64,000 bases of DNA from Lentzea californiensis (GTDB lineage: Bacteria > Actinomycetota > Actinomycetes > Mycobacteriales > Pseudonocardiaceae). Positions 25,001-33,301 of this stretch are shown in pieces. The DNA is taken from NCBI RefSeq assembly GCF_024648825.1, contig NZ_JANBBE010000001.1, forward strand, positions 558,001 through 622,000, given 5' to 3'. The notes below the pieces were generated by a model. It did not search any database. It was not told the origin of the DNA and was given only the letters and a program-made list of their open reading frames with translations. Position 1 is the stretch's first letter. Every line of letters starts with the position of its first letter. Made by a program: the position numbers and the translations under genes.

Positions 25001-26473
25001 GTGCTCGGTGAGCGTGCGGACGGCCTCGAACTCGTCCAGCACCTGCTCGGCCGTGGCGCGCACGGCCTGGACGTCCTGCTTGAGCCCCAGCTCGTCGAGC
25101 CAGTGGACGCTGTCGATCACCCTGGTGCACAGGGCGATCAGGCCCTCGAACACCGGCACGCTCGGGGTCATCTCGGCGCTCATCTTCGTGATGGACAGGC
25201 AGTCCGAGATGCCGCGGACGAGTTCGGCGTTGCCGATGCGGGCGAGCGGGCCCGCCTGGTCCGGCAGTTCCTCGTCGACGACGAACGGCGTGCGCCACAC
25301 CTGCATCGGGTGCACGCGCACGGCCTCTGAGCTGGTCTCGCGGAACACCACCAGCGTGCCGTCGGCGAAGAGCGAGTAGCCGTGGCAGGTGATGGGGGTG
25401 GCGACTTCCTTGCGGATCACGTTGTAGGGCAGCAGGAGGCTGCGGCCCTCGCGGCGGGCGTGGAAGACGAACAGCACGTCCTCGCCGTTCGCGGACCGGA
25501 CGACCCGCTCGAACTCCAGCTCGGCGGTGTCGACGTCGAACGTCTTGTCCGCGCCCGTGACCAGGTAGTAGCCGCCGGGGAAGATGATCCCCTGGTCCTC
25601 CGGCAGGCGCTGGCAGGCCTGGCCGATGCCGTCGAGGCGGGTCACGACCTTGGTGCGGGTGTTGAAGACGAGGTGCCGCCACGCCGTTTCCTTGTACGGC
25701 AGGACGCGTAACAGGATCAGCGGGCCGACGCGGGCGTAGTGCACGTCGGCGTCCGCGAGGCTCTGCAACGGTTCGTCGACGGGCTCCTCGTAGACGCCCT
25801 GGCCGGACTCGGTGTTGTTCTCGATCTTGACGGTCAGCGTGCCGCCGACCGTCTCGACGAAGACCTCGTCCTCGATCGCGATGTGCGGGTGCCGGCCCAG
25901 CACGTGCTGCTCGCGGGTCGTCTCGACCCACGTGAAGTCGTGCGAGGGTGGGAAGACGTGGTCGCGGTCGCCCCTGTTGTCGACGTACGTGACCGTGCCG
26001 TCGACCTTGACGTCCCAGCGCAGCACGCGGAGGTCCTCGATCTGCGCGCCGGTCTGGAACACCGCGAGCAGCCGCGACTCGACCGTGCGCAGCTGGAGCA
26101 GCCGCGTTTCGCGGTAGTACCGGTACAGCTCCGCGAAGTCGTTGCGGAACCTCGGGTCCTGCAGGAACTCCGCCTCGACCGCGGCGAAGTCCCTGCCGTG
26201 CACCGCGAAGACGTCGTTGACCTTGGTCTCGGGCTTGAGGCCCATGAACACGTTGTAGCCGAACAGCATCACGTCGCCGAGCGCGACTATGTCACGCGGC
26301 ACGCAGTTGTTCTCGGTGCGGATGCGTTCGGTGGCGACGAGTTCGAGGGCCGTGCTGCCGAACGTCTCGACGCGCTGGGCGTTCAGCGCCTCGGTGCCTC
26401 TCGCGAGCCCGGCCGCCTGCTCGGCCAGCCGGGCCCGCAGCACCTCATAAGTGCCGGCGTCGAGAACGGTCAT
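22055..26473 (-). CDS. Large AAA ATPase of the DUF3686 'DNA repair ATPase' type
   Basis: The 1472-residue protein has a long N-terminal DUF3686-like region, a central helical/coiled-coil region (about 420-800) and a C-terminal AAA domain. Walker A PPGYGKT lies near 1190 and Walker B VLLHLDDIQ near 1252, followed by CMAGNP-like AVSMAGNPYTETG and arginine-finger candidates. The database name for this family mentions DNA repair, but I know of no demonstrated function. The start overlaps the flotillin stop (ATGA), and co-occurrence with flotillin genes is usual for this family. Confidence 0.75.
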   Translation of the reverse strand: MTVLDAGTYEVLRARLAEQAAGLARGTEALNAQRVETFGSTALELVATERIRTENNCVPRDIVALGDVMLFGYNVFMGLKPETKVNDVFAVHGRDFAAVEAEFLQDPRFRNDFAELYRYYRETRLLQLRTVESRLLAVFQTGAQIEDLRVLRWDVKVDGTVTYVDNRGDRDHVFPPSHDFTWVETTREQHVLGRHPHIAIEDEVFVETVGGTLTVKIENNTESGQGVYEEPVDEPLQSLADADVHYARVGPLILLRVLPYKETAWRHLVFNTRTKVVTRLDGIGQACQRLPEDQGIIFPGGYYLVTGADKTFDVDTAELEFERVVRSANGEDVLFVFHARREGRSLLLPYNVIRKEVATPITCHGYSLFADGTLVVFRETSSEAVRVHPMQVWRTPFVVDEELPDQAGPLARIGNAELVRGISDCLSITKMSAEMTPSVPVFEGLIALCTRVIDSVHWLDELGLKQDVQAVRATAEQVLDEFEAVRTLTEHAAEQLHQAAEKLASLIRLARSAAPRSADEWVRLLADLRSAQGRLITLKDLKYVDVEEIDRREAELVEELGASARRAVAFLSGEGAFSQYHAEIEQIAAAELQTAAEAKPLRERLAQQQAGLEVLTEVVSTLDAADTTTRTQILASIGEVLAAVNRARATVDGRRAQLANAEGRAEFAAEFALLGQAITGALSVADSPQRCDDQLGRLLLQLENLESRFGEFDDFLAQVGAKRTDVYEAFSARKQTLLDERARRADRLVQSAERVLGTIRRRVGKLTSNDEINTYFAGDPMVAKVRAVAEQLRELGDARADELDASLRDARQEGGRALRDRADLYDGASIVLGRHRFPVTTEPMNLTLVPRDGRLFYAVTGTDYRSEVTDPAFEATRPFWDQLLVSETQHVYRSEHLAGSLLAEGRTDVTNAAAERYDEGYEKGVHDHDAEKILAVLQRLHAGAGLLRYPPRNRAEAQVFWSEQPEEQRAVWARKAESLARARTIFGGTHGIPELCGQFGLEDLTAEYLFEELACEPRGFVTSKAARAVIDRFRGVVTEELHDRDLIEAWLSAFLKDEDCPEFPEVVAILLTDLPRYDSSAALTETVTGLLGTHPRVRQQSMELRLDETLTRLRAFTTEQVPAFRAYQRRRDELLAAERRRLRLDDYQPGVLNTFVRNRLLNEVYLPLIGDNLSKQLNDGTGLLMLISPPGYGKTTLMEYVANRLGMVFVKVNGPALGTGVTSLDPEEAPNATARQEVERINFAFALGSNVLLHLDDIQHTSPELLQKFISLCDAQRRVEGVWDGEPRTFDLRGKRFAVSMAGNPYTETGRAFRVPDMLANRADVWNLGDVLSGRDALFALSYLENASGSNPTLGGVDVEPLVRLANGESVRHEYETVELERMLSVVRKLQRIQQVVLKVNQAYIASAADPSERPFLLQGSYRNMIRMAARIVPAMNDDEVEALIDDHYLGEAQLLGALAEANLAKLRELKA

Positions 26474-28395
26474 GCGTTCTGGCCGTTGTTCTTGGCCATT
26501 TGGGTGAGCGCGATGGCGGCGGCGATGTTCTGCGCGTCACCCGTGGTGAAGGAGCTGAGGATCTTGGTCAGGTCCTCGGGGAAGTTCGCCGAGCCGTCCA
26601 TCCACTTGGAGCCCAGCGACTGCACGACGTCCGAGCCGCCGACGAAGGCGTCGACCTGCTTGCCCGCGGTGATCGAGCTCGCGATCCGGTCGAAGAACAT
26701 CGTGTCGCCACCGATGATGTCGATGTCGGCCTTCTCCAGGCCGGCCGCGAGGACCATGGCCTGGGCTTCGGCGATCTCGCGCTGCACGTCGATGCCCCTG
26801 AGCCGGATCTCCTTCTCCGCTTCGAGACGCAGGCGGTACTCCTCGTGCTCACGGGTCGCGGTGTCGAGCGCGGCCATCGCCTCCGCCTTGTGCGACAGGC
26901 CTTCCGCTTCGCCCTTGAGGCGTTCCTTGATGCCCTCGGCGTCGGCGAGAGCCTTCTCGCGGTCGACGACGGCCTCGGCGCGGCCGAACGCCTCGGACGC
27001 GGCGGCGTCGCGTTCCTTGACCAGTGCGTCCGCCAGGCCCTTCGCAGCGGCCTCGGCCTGCGTGCCCTCCGCGAGACGGATCTTGGAACGGGTGTCCAGC
27101 TCGGCGGCCTTGTTGCGCGCCTCGGCGAGCACGACCTCCTCGCGGGCCTTGTGCTGCGCGGACTGTTCCGCGGCCTCGGCGGCCTTGATGTCCTTGACCA
27201 GCGACTCCTGCGCCTCGGCCTCGGCCCTGATGATGATCTGCTGGCGGTCGCGCTCGGCTTCCTCGACCGCACGCAGGCGCTTGATGTTCTCCTCCTGCTC
27301 GGCCACCGTCTTCTCGACGGCGACCCGCTCGCGCACCAGGTCGGCGATCGCGCGGCGCTCGTGCTCGAGCTCCTTGTCCTTCTCGATCGAGCGCAGCGAG
27401 GTCTCGCGTTCGCGGGCGATGACCTCCAGCATGCGGTCCTTCTCGATGCGCTCGGTCTCGACGGCGATCACGCGCTCGCGGTTCTTCTCGGCCACGGCGA
27501 TCTCGCGGGCCTTGTTCTCGGTCTGGATGCCGAGCTGCTCCTCGGTGCGGATGAACGCGGTGTTGGCCTTGAGGCGTTCCTCGGCCTGCACCTTCTGCGT
27601 CTCCGCCTCCTGCTGCGCGCGGGCGGTCTCGATCGCGCGCTTCTGCTTGATCTCCGCGTCGGCCTGGCGTCGTTCGAGCTCGAGGATCGCCTCACGCGCG
27701 CTGACGTTCTGGCGCGTGATCTCCTTCTCCTCGTTGCGGGTGAACTCGTTGGTCTTGACGTGCTCGATCGCGGTCAGCTCGGTGATCTTGCGGATGCCCT
27801 GCGCGTCCAGGATGTTCGCCGGGTCGAGCTGCTTGAGCGGCGTCTGCTCCAGGTAGTCGATCGCCGCGTCCTCGAGGCTGTAGCCGTTGAGGTCGGTGCC
27901 GATGACCTGCACGATCCGGTCGCGGAACTCGTCGCGGTGGGTGTAGAGGTCGACGAAGTCGAGCTGCTTGCCGACGGTCTTGAGCGCCTCGGAGAACTTG
28001 GCGTTGAACAGCTCCTGCAGCGTGCCCTCGTGGCTCGCGCGCTCGGTGCCGATCGCCTGCGCGACCTTGATGACGTCCTCGACGGTCTTGTTGACCCGCA
28101 CGAAGAACGTGATGCGGATGTCCGCGCGGATGTTGTCCTTGCAGATCAGGCCCTCGTTGCCGGCCCTGCGGATCTCGATGGTCTTCACCGAGATGTCCAT
28201 CGTCTCGCACCTGTGCAGCACAGGGAGCACAACGGTTCCCGTGAAGGTCACGTCGACCTTGCGCATCTTCGAGACGATCAGTGCCTTGCCCTGCTCGCAC
28301 TTCTTGAACAGTCTGCTCAGCGTGATCAACGCCAAGATCAGCACTACCGCGATCAAGGCGATCATCACGATCAGCCCTGTGGAGATCGCACCCAT
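26470..28395 (-). CDS. Flotillin-like SPFH-domain membrane protein (YqiK type)
   Basis: The 641-residue protein has one N-terminal membrane helix (about 5-29), an SPFH/band-7 domain (about 30-230) with ISVKTIEIRRAGNEG, and a very long Ala/Glu/Arg-rich coiled coil (about 230-520). A C-terminal flotillin tail ends at NGQNA. Flotillins scaffold ordered membrane patches. It is flanked by an NfeD/YqiJ-like gene two bases upstream and an overlapping AAA ATPase gene downstream, forming one operon. Confidence 0.85.
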   Translation of the reverse strand: MGAISTGLIVMIALIAVVLILALITLSRLFKKCEQGKALIVSKMRKVDVTFTGTVVLPVLHRCETMDISVKTIEIRRAGNEGLICKDNIRADIRITFFVRVNKTVEDVIKVAQAIGTERASHEGTLQELFNAKFSEALKTVGKQLDFVDLYTHRDEFRDRIVQVIGTDLNGYSLEDAAIDYLEQTPLKQLDPANILDAQGIRKITELTAIEHVKTNEFTRNEEKEITRQNVSAREAILELERRQADAEIKQKRAIETARAQQEAETQKVQAEERLKANTAFIRTEEQLGIQTENKAREIAVAEKNRERVIAVETERIEKDRMLEVIARERETSLRSIEKDKELEHERRAIADLVRERVAVEKTVAEQEENIKRLRAVEEAERDRQQIIIRAEAEAQESLVKDIKAAEAAEQSAQHKAREEVVLAEARNKAAELDTRSKIRLAEGTQAEAAAKGLADALVKERDAAASEAFGRAEAVVDREKALADAEGIKERLKGEAEGLSHKAEAMAALDTATREHEEYRLRLEAEKEIRLRGIDVQREIAEAQAMVLAAGLEKADIDIIGGDTMFFDRIASSITAGKQVDAFVGGSDVVQSLGSKWMDGSANFPEDLTKILSSFTTGDAQNIAAAIALTQMAKNNGQNA

Positions 28396-28397
28396 TG

Positions 28398-28925
28398 TCA
28401 GCCCCCTGTGGTGATGTCCACGACCCAGAAGAACTCGCCTTCAGCGTCGTAGTCGAAGATCAGCGCGGTCTGGCCCGCCATCAGTTCGGTGCTCTGCGCC
28501 GCTCGCACCTGCACGACCGCCGTGCCGCCGTCGTCGGCGGTCACCTCGGCCTGCCCGTACCGCTCGGTGACCCTGGACGTCCTGACGATCGCGGTGCGGC
28601 CCACGAAGTCGTTGCGGGAAGCCGGTTTCTCCGGTTTCGTCCAACTCTTGACCGGGATGAGAAGGATCTTCGTGACGAGCGCGCCCACGAGCAGCGATCC
28701 GGCGAGGATGGCGTACCGGAGCGAGCCTTCTGGTGTGAGCACCGTGCCGACCAGCGCGGCGAACCACGTGATCACGACGAACATCGAGATGGAGATCGGC
28801 ATCACCGGGGCGTCGAAGTCCAGGCCCACCAACGCCACTGTGAGCCAGTAAGCCAGCACTATCAGCAACAGAAAGCTGAACACCACAGTCGGAAACGCCA
28901 GCGCGGCAGCCAGGAACTCGGTCAT
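28398..28925 (-). CDS. NfeD/YqiJ-like membrane protein with OB-fold
   Basis: From the ATG at 28925, placed five bases after GGGGGG, the protein is 175 residues. It has about three membrane helices (about 5-35, 45-65, 75-95) and a C-terminal OB-like beta domain (about 110-175) starting at FVGRTAIVRTSRVT. This matches NfeD-type partners of flotillins. Its stop lies just two bases before the flotillin ATG, so the two are probably made together. An in-frame ATG at 28946 is an alternative start. Confidence 0.75.
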   Translation of the reverse strand: MTEFLAAALAFPTVVFSFLLLIVLAYWLTVALVGLDFDAPVMPISISMFVVITWFAALVGTVLTPEGSLRYAILAGSLLVGALVTKILLIPVKSWTKPEKPASRNDFVGRTAIVRTSRVTERYGQAEVTADDGGTAVVQVRAAQSTELMAGQTALIFDYDAEGEFFWVVDITTGG

Positions 28926-29002
28926 CATCGCCCCCCTTCTCGTCATTCTGATGCGCGAAGTGCCTGATCCGTTGCACTTTCGGGAATGATCGATGGAAAT
29001 CG

Positions 29003-29815
29003 ATGGTTTACTCGATCATGGACATCGGGGTGCAGGGGCTCAACATCGGCGACACGGCAGGGCCGGACGAAACGCGGCGGCTCGCCCAACTGGCGGAATC
29101 ACTCGGCTATCGATCTTGGTGGGCGTCCGACCACGTGGTGCTGCCGTCACCGCGCGTCGACCCGTCACCGTCCGAACCGGACACCGTGATCGTGGATCCG
29201 CTGGCCCACCTGAGCTACGTGGCGGCGGTCACGTCCACGCTGGAGCTCGCCACCGGAATCGTGATCCTGCCCCAGCGCAACCCGCTGGTGCTCGCCAAAC
29301 AGGTGGCGTCGCTCGACCTGCTCAGCGGCGGGCGGTTCACGCTCGGCGTCGGCGCGGGTTACATCCCGCAGGAGATGAACGCGATCGGCGTCTCGTTCGA
29401 CGATCGAGGCGCACGGACCGACGAGTACCTGGACGCGATGGACCAGCTGTGGCACGCCCCGGCACCCTCGTTCTCGGGCAAGTTCGTGTCGTTCTCCGAC
29501 ATCGACGCCCATCCGCGTCCGTCGAACGTGCGCGTGGTCGTCGGCGGGCACAGCCCCTCGGCGTTCCGGCGGGCGGTGACGCGCGGGCAGGGCTGGTTCG
29601 GCATCGGGACGCCGGACGACGTCAGGGGCCACCTCGCCCGGTTCCCCGAGCGCCCTGACGGCTTCCGGATCAGCGTGTCCGCGCAGGTCCCGCTGTCGGC
29701 CGCGGTGGTGCGGGAGTACGAGGACCTCGGCGTGGACGAGCTGGTGATCTACCCACCGATGTTCGACGGCACCGTGGACGAGGTGCTGGAGAGGAACGCG
29801 GAGTTCACCCGCTAG
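29003..29815 (+). CDS. LLM-class (luciferase-like) F420-dependent oxidoreductase
   Basis: The 270-residue protein shows the bacterial luciferase TIM-barrel pattern: LAQLAESLGYRSWWASDHV, a central LATGIVILPQRNPLVLAKQ and GRFTLGVGAGY. In actinobacteria most such proteins use F420. The substrate is unknown. It lies 11 bp before the CobW-type gene in the same direction and may be cotranscribed with it. The ATG at 29003 has GGAAA nearby; the divergent NfeD gene starts 77 bp away. Confidence 0.82.
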   Translation: MVYSIMDIGVQGLNIGDTAGPDETRRLAQLAESLGYRSWWASDHVVLPSPRVDPSPSEPDTVIVDPLAHLSYVAAVTSTLELATGIVILPQRNPLVLAKQVASLDLLSGGRFTLGVGAGYIPQEMNAIGVSFDDRGARTDEYLDAMDQLWHAPAPSFSGKFVSFSDIDAHPRPSNVRVVVGGHSPSAFRRAVTRGQGWFGIGTPDDVRGHLARFPERPDGFRISVSAQVPLSAAVVREYEDLGVDELVIYPPMFDGTVDEVLERNAEFTR

Positions 29816-29826
29816 CCTGGAACGTC

Positions 29827-30735
29827 GTGATCCCCGTCGTCGTGCTCGCCGGCTTCCTCGGTTCCGGCAAGACCACCCTGCTCAACCACCTGCTGCGCAC
29901 GTCCGGCGGCACGCGGATCGGCGTCGTGGTGAACGACTTCGGGCAGATCAACATCGACGCTTTCGCCGTCTCGGCCCAGGTCGACTCGATGGTGTCTCTG
30001 TCGAACGGCTGCCTGTGCTGCGCCGTCGACGGCACCGAGCTGGACGGGATGCTGACCCGCCTGGCCTCGGCCGACCTGGACGTCATCGTGATCGAGGCGT
30101 CCGGTCTGGCCGAGCCGGCGGCGATGGTGCGGATGGTGTTGCAGGCGCCGGGGGTGTCGTACGGCGGGCTGATCTACGTGGTCGACGCGGTGGAGCTCGA
30201 CGCCGTGCCTCATCTGGAACGTGATCTCACGTTGGCGGACCTGGTGGTGCTGAACAAGGTCGACCGGGTCTCGGCGTTGCCTTCCCTACCTTGTTCGGCG
30301 CCGGTGCTTCCGGTGACCTTCGGCCAGATCGATCCGGCGTTGCTGTTCGAGGTGCGGCCGCCGGACACGGGCCCGCGCCAGCTGTCGTTCGACGATCTGG
30401 ACGACCACTCCGCACACGCGCACGCTTCCTACGACAGCGTGTCCTTCGAACTCCCGGATCCGTTGCACCCCAAGCTGTTCATGGACTTCCTGAGCGCGCG
30501 GCCGGACGGGTTGTTCCGCGCCAAGGGTTTCGTGCGGTTCCCCCTCGGCACGTTCATGCTCCACACCGTCGGCGCGTACGTCTCGTTCACGCCAGTCGAC
30601 GACGCCCCGACTCAGCTGGTGCTGATCGGGGCGGGCATCGATCCGGAGGCGCTGACGGACTGGCTGATGGCGTGCGTCGCGGACGAACCGGTGACCGAGC
30701 AGGACATGCTCTGGGTGCTCCGGTACGCCCGCTGA
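29827..30735 (+). CDS. CobW/COG0523-family GTP-binding metallochaperone
   Basis: The 302-residue protein has Walker A GFLGSGKT (9-16), the metal-binding GCLCC motif (C62, C64, C65), EASGLAEP and NKVD guanine recognition, followed by a CobW C-terminal domain. These GTPases deliver metals, often zinc or cobalt, to target enzymes. There is no histidine-rich stretch beyond a short DDHSAHAHAS segment. GTG start at 29827. No Zur-box was identified, so the metal remains open. Confidence 0.85.
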   Translation: MIPVVVLAGFLGSGKTTLLNHLLRTSGGTRIGVVVNDFGQINIDAFAVSAQVDSMVSLSNGCLCCAVDGTELDGMLTRLASADLDVIVIEASGLAEPAAMVRMVLQAPGVSYGGLIYVVDAVELDAVPHLERDLTLADLVVLNKVDRVSALPSLPCSAPVLPVTFGQIDPALLFEVRPPDTGPRQLSFDDLDDHSAHAHASYDSVSFELPDPLHPKLFMDFLSARPDGLFRAKGFVRFPLGTFMLHTVGAYVSFTPVDDAPTQLVLIGAGIDPEALTDWLMACVADEPVTEQDMLWVLRYAR

Positions 30736-30737
30736 CG

Positions 30738-31772
30738 TCACTTCTTGCAGAGCGCGGTGTCGATCACGTCGAACACCTGCTGGAACTTCTTCGCCGGGTC
30801 GTCCCCGAACGTGCCGGGCAGAGCGGTGAGCGTGACCGCCGCGTTCTTGCCGCCGTCGGTAGCACCGCCGAGCGACGCCCAGCCGTGGATCGACCCGCCG
30901 TGCCCCCACCACACTCCGCCGCAGCTGAGCTTGGTGCTCTCCAGGCCGAGCCCGTAGGCGCTCTTCTCGTCGACCGCGACGGTCCTGCGCATCTCGTCGA
31001 GCTGCGGCTTCGCGAGAAGACCGCCCTGCAGCAGCGTCTTGTAGAACTTGGCGACGTCGGCGGGCGTGGAGACCATCGCACCGGAAGCCCAGGCGGCGGA
31101 CGTCTCGATCTCCGTCGCGTTGACCACCTTCGACTTCGGGTCGAGCAGGTCGCTCAGCGCATAGGCCTGGGCGTGCCGGCCCCGGATGCGCTGCTCGCCC
31201 TGGTTCGGCCAGTACGTGTCCTTGAGCCCGGCCTTGGTGATGACCTTCTGGATCGCCTCGCCGACCGGCCGTCCGGTGACCTTCTGGATCAGCAGCCCGG
31301 CGACGACGTAGTTCGTGTTGCTGTACTCGTACTTCTCACCCGGCTGGGAGCTCGGCGACTGACTCAGGGCCACGTCCAGCAGCTCGTGCGGCGAGAAGTA
31401 CCTGTCGCGGATGTCGGCGATCTTCGGAACGCCGACCTGGATGACGTAGTCCGGCAACCCGCTGGTGTGCTGCAGGACCTGGCGCACGGTGATGCGGCTG
31501 TCCTTGATGTGCGGCACGTACCGGTTGACGGGCTTGTCGAGCTCGACCCCGTTCTCAGCGACGAGCTGGAGCGTGGCCACCGCCACGAACGACTTGGTGA
31601 TGCTCCCGATGCGCACCTGCCCGTTGACCGGCGCGTTCCCCCTGGCGTGATCGCGCCCGCCGACATGAGCCTCAACGCCGGGCGTGCCGTCCTTGACGAT
31701 CTGGTCGAGCTGCTGCGGGACGAGGAGAGTCAGCGCCGTGAGCGCGGCAACCGCGATCACTTGGCACCACAC
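30738..31772 (-). CDS. Secreted serine hydrolase (beta-lactamase/DD-peptidase family), downstream paralogue
   Basis: The 344-residue protein has an N-terminal hydrophobic segment (about 4-18), the nucleophile motif SITK (Ser57, Lys60), the YSN motif (EYSNTNY) and a C-terminal HGG box (GHGGSIHG). These mark class-C-like serine hydrolases acting on peptidoglycan or esters. It is a close paralogue of the gene just upstream, overlapping it by 16 bases, so the pair arose by tandem duplication and is probably translationally coupled. The substrate is not known. Confidence 0.85.
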   Translation of the reverse strand: MWCQVIAVAALTALTLLVPQQLDQIVKDGTPGVEAHVGGRDHARGNAPVNGQVRIGSITKSFVAVATLQLVAENGVELDKPVNRYVPHIKDSRITVRQVLQHTSGLPDYVIQVGVPKIADIRDRYFSPHELLDVALSQSPSSQPGEKYEYSNTNYVVAGLLIQKVTGRPVGEAIQKVITKAGLKDTYWPNQGEQRIRGRHAQAYALSDLLDPKSKVVNATEIETSAAWASGAMVSTPADVAKFYKTLLQGGLLAKPQLDEMRRTVAVDEKSAYGLGLESTKLSCGGVWWGHGGSIHGWASLGGATDGGKNAAVTLTALPGTFGDDPAKKFQQVFDVIDTALCKK

Positions 31773-32875
31773 AGAGCAGCGTCCACAGTGGCCAGAACGG
31801 CGTCGTGAGCCTTACCGGCTTCCTCCGGCGTGTCCTGGAACGTGCCGGGCAACGCGGTGACAGCAACGGAGAACGCCCTGCCGGTGTCCGTGACGCCGCC
31901 CCGAGTCTCGTAACCGTGGATGTCGCCGCCGTGACCCCAAGACCGTCCGCCACAGGACAACGGCGCACTCGCGATGCCGAGCCCGTACTCCACGCCCGGC
32001 CACATCTCACCCGCGGTGTCGACGGTCTTCTTCATCTCGTCCAGCTGCGCCTTCTTCACCAGGTCACCCTTCAACAGCCCGCGGTAGAAGGTGTTGAGGT
32101 CCTTGGTGGTGGAGATGATCTGACCGGCCGCCCAGCCCCACGACGGGTCCATCTCGGTGACGTCCTCGATGCCGTTGCCGGTCTTGGAGTACCCGTGCGC
32201 ATGCTTGCCGCGAATGCCCTGCTCACCCACACCGGGCCAGTAGGTGTCGTTCAGGTTCAGCTTCCGCACGATGCGCTGGTCGACGTTCTCCGCGACCGGA
32301 CGCCCGGTCGTCTTCTGGATCAACAGACCCAGCAGCACGTAGTTCGTGTTGCTGTACTTGAACTTCTCGCCAGGCTGGTTGGTGACGGGATGCGCGTTGC
32401 CGATGTCGAGCAGCTCACGCGGCTCGAAGTAGCGGTGCCGCTGCTCCTCGAACTTCTCCAGCCCCATGTAGTTCGTGTAGTTCGCAAGCCCGCTGGTGTG
32501 GTTGAGCAACTGCCGCACCGTGATCCGGTCGTCCTTGATCGCACCCGGCAGGTAGTGGTTGATCGGCTTGTCGAGCTCGACCTTGCCCTCACCGACGAGC
32601 TGCATGACCACCGCGGCGACGAACGCCTTGGTGTTGGACCCGGCACGCACCTGCCCGTTCCTCGGAACAGGAGTGCGCTTGTTCAGCTCAGACGTCCCGG
32701 AGGTGTAGCCGATCGTCCGCCCGTTGCCGTCGGTGATCGTCGCCAGCGCCGCCGGGAACTCGTGCTGCTTCGTGAGCCCGTCAAGCTGCTTCTGCACGTC
32801 GCTCGCCGGCGCGGCCATCGCCGTCCCGGTGAACAACATGGCCGTTGCCAGCACGCCTACCAGCGTCTTCTTCAT
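31757..32875 (-). CDS. Secreted serine hydrolase (beta-lactamase/DD-peptidase family), upstream paralogue
   Basis: I place the start at the ATG of MKKTLVGVLA (32875), which gives a classical signal peptide ending AMA-AP near residue 22. The mature enzyme has SNTK (Ser80, Lys83), KYSN and GHGGDIHG. The total of 372 residues is normal for S12 peptidase-like enzymes. The longer frame to 32914 would precede the signal peptide and is rejected. The next gene downstream is a paralogue. Confidence 0.85.
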   Translation of the reverse strand: MKKTLVGVLATAMLFTGTAMAAPASDVQKQLDGLTKQHEFPAALATITDGNGRTIGYTSGTSELNKRTPVPRNGQVRAGSNTKAFVAAVVMQLVGEGKVELDKPINHYLPGAIKDDRITVRQLLNHTSGLANYTNYMGLEKFEEQRHRYFEPRELLDIGNAHPVTNQPGEKFKYSNTNYVLLGLLIQKTTGRPVAENVDQRIVRKLNLNDTYWPGVGEQGIRGKHAHGYSKTGNGIEDVTEMDPSWGWAAGQIISTTKDLNTFYRGLLKGDLVKKAQLDEMKKTVDTAGEMWPGVEYGLGIASAPLSCGGRSWGHGGDIHGYETRGGVTDTGRAFSVAVTALPGTFQDTPEEAGKAHDAVLATVDAALCGAK

Positions 32876-33162
32876 CCTGTGCCTCCCCTTGCCGTGGTGA
32901 GAACAGGTTGCCAATCAGGGTGGTGCCGGCGCAGTCACGCACGCTTCCGTTCTGGGGGTGGAGCAGGCTCTACCTCCGTCACTCCGCAGCAGCGGGTAGA
33001 CGTTCGACGACTCGCCGTCGACCGTCGTGCCGGCGAACTGCAACGTCGCCTGGGCTCGCCGTGCAGGTGCGCGGGGTAGTTGAGCACGGGCTGCGAGGCG
33101 TCGCTGAGAGGTTGGGAACCCGGAGGACATGCGGAGGTGGAGATCGGTAGGCTGTCCGGCGA

Positions 33163-33238
33163 GGGCTGCTAGCTCAATTGGCAGAGCAGGAGACTTTTAA
33201 TCTTCGGGTTCAGGGTTCGAGTCCCTGGCGGCCCACCA
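33163..33238 (+). tRNA. tRNA-Lys (TTT), CCA encoded
   Basis: Acceptor arms GGGCTGC and GCGGCCC pair, the anticodon loop CTTTTAA gives TTT, and CCA follows at 33236-33238. The 3' part from 33204 belongs to a 66-bp direct repeat shared with 39311-39376, so the gene is the integration target of the element to the right and was rebuilt by it. Confidence 0.95.
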
Positions 33239-33269
33239 AACCCCCAGGTCACAGGCCTGGGGGTTTCGC
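33204..33269 (+). repeat. attL, left 66-bp direct repeat
   Basis: The repeat covers the tRNA-Lys variable region, T-arm, acceptor end and CCA, then the terminator hairpin, ending at TTTCGC. It is identical base by base to 39311-39376. Confidence 0.95.
33238..33266 (+). terminator. tRNA-Lys terminator inside attL
   Basis: Arms AAACCCCCAGG and CCTGGGGGTTT form an 11-bp hairpin directly after the tRNA, ending in TTT. The same hairpin is repeated in the right attachment site. Confidence 0.85.
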
Positions 33270-33301
33270 TTTGGTGGACCCTCCCCACACAAAACCGCTG
33301 G

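Noticed and set aside
25739-28452. Plus-strand frames of about 650-705 codons over the flotillin and ATPase genes
   Set aside because: They are mirror images of coiled-coil and Ala/Glu-rich coding sequence, with Ser/Arg-rich or Leu/Asp-rich translations and no ribosome-binding site.
32915-33130. A 71-codon minus-strand frame between the serine hydrolase and tRNA-Lys
   Set aside because: One stretch (ATLQFAGTTVDGESSNVYPL) looks protein-like, but both flanks are noise and no start signal is seen. At most it is a relic.
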